Shown here one piece after another: positions 63,731 through 64,000 of a DNA stretch of 64,000 nucleotides. How positions within the stretch are numbered: the first letter of the stretch is position 1; the number at the start of each line of letters is the position of its first letter. The stretch spans positions 11,875,501 through 11,939,500 of the forward strand of contig CM066736.1 of assembly GCA_033961575.1 (NCBI GenBank), given 5' to 3'. A program made the position numbers and the translations under genes. The notes under the pieces are model-generated. The model worked only from the letters and a program-made list of their open reading frames with translations, was not told where the DNA came from and ran no database searches. Source of the DNA: Aselliscus stoliczkanus (Eukaryota > Chordata > Mammalia > Chiroptera > Hipposideridae).

Positions 63731-64000
63731 AGGAAGCCTCCATGATCAAAGGTCCCATCACAGCCCATCCCACTGTTTCCGCAGATATCAACATGTTGTC
63801 TCCCTAACCAAACTATTCTATTTATTTACAACCTGGAAAAGCCTTTTCCATCTCTCTCTCCATGCTACATTCCACCCCAAAAAGATGACTTGTACAGCTT
63901 GGTGTCCACAAAAAGTGACCATTTTATAAACACATGGGGTTTATAGCAAGGGAAGGATCTGACTTTCCCTCAATAAGACACAAGGAAAATAAGATATTCC
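63731..64000. other. unassigned non-coding end of window
   Basis: Nothing recognised. Confidence 0.4.

Noticed and set aside
1..64000. A wholly new gene system
   Set aside because: Every long open frame is explained by the KSR2 exon, transposon remnants or low-complexity repeats. I saw nothing beyond modular SINEs and candidate regulatory elements.

Overview
This window is mammalian nuclear DNA from a bat-like genome. It shows no bacterial-style gene packing. It is filled with ancient mammal-wide repeats (MIR, L2, L1, MLT1-type LTRs, MER20, MER5A, Tigger and other DNA transposons) and with younger tRNA-derived SINEs. Family B SINEs have several tRNA-like modules with CTCAG...GGTTCGA motifs and end in CCCCAATAAAATCTTT. 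They closely resemble the Rhin-type SINEs I know from horseshoe-bat relatives, so a rhinolophoid bat is my best guess. This was judged from memory, not by a search, and the species cannot be fixed.

The only protein-coding sequence I can support is one 517-bp exon on the minus strand (41412-41928). It has a consensus acceptor and donor, and the reading frame is open from boundary to boundary. Its translation matches the proline-rich, serine/threonine-rich segment of KSR2 (kinase suppressor of Ras 2), a scaffold of the RAF-MEK-ERK cascade. KSR2 is a very large gene with long introns, so the rest of the window is probably intronic: upstream intron at higher coordinates, downstream intron at lower coordinates. 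I found no second exon. The other long open frames are antisense shadows, LINE remnants or low-complexity sequence.

Layout. 1-11 kb: MLT1 LTRs, L2 and MIR relics, two young family A SINEs and the first long family A SINE, which splits a MER20. 11-23 kb: L2, MIR, MER20 and hAT relics with unique stretches between them. 23.6-26.7 kb: one old L1 3' part broken by a SINE, a MER20 and an MLT1C, the last itself broken by another SINE. 26.7-37 kb: a tandem SINE pair, an L2 broken by an hAT element, a perfect 70-bp tandem duplication, and about 2.6 kb of mostly unique DNA with AT-rich homeobox-like motifs. 37-43.6 kb: a Tigger fragment, an 80-bp mariner-type MITE, L1, three family A SINEs and the KSR2 exon. 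43.7-57 kb: L2, MIR and L1, an hAT element with a perfect 8-bp target duplication, and several microsatellites. 57-64 kb: a possible solo LTR, a long purine-only tract, a second long family A SINE, MER5A and a nearly 900-bp L2 tail.

No RNA gene, CRISPR array or novel gene system was found. The most informative non-genic signals are the modular family A/A-long/B SINEs, repeated insertion at the same target sites, and the bias of L1 and LTR relics toward the strand antisense to KSR2.
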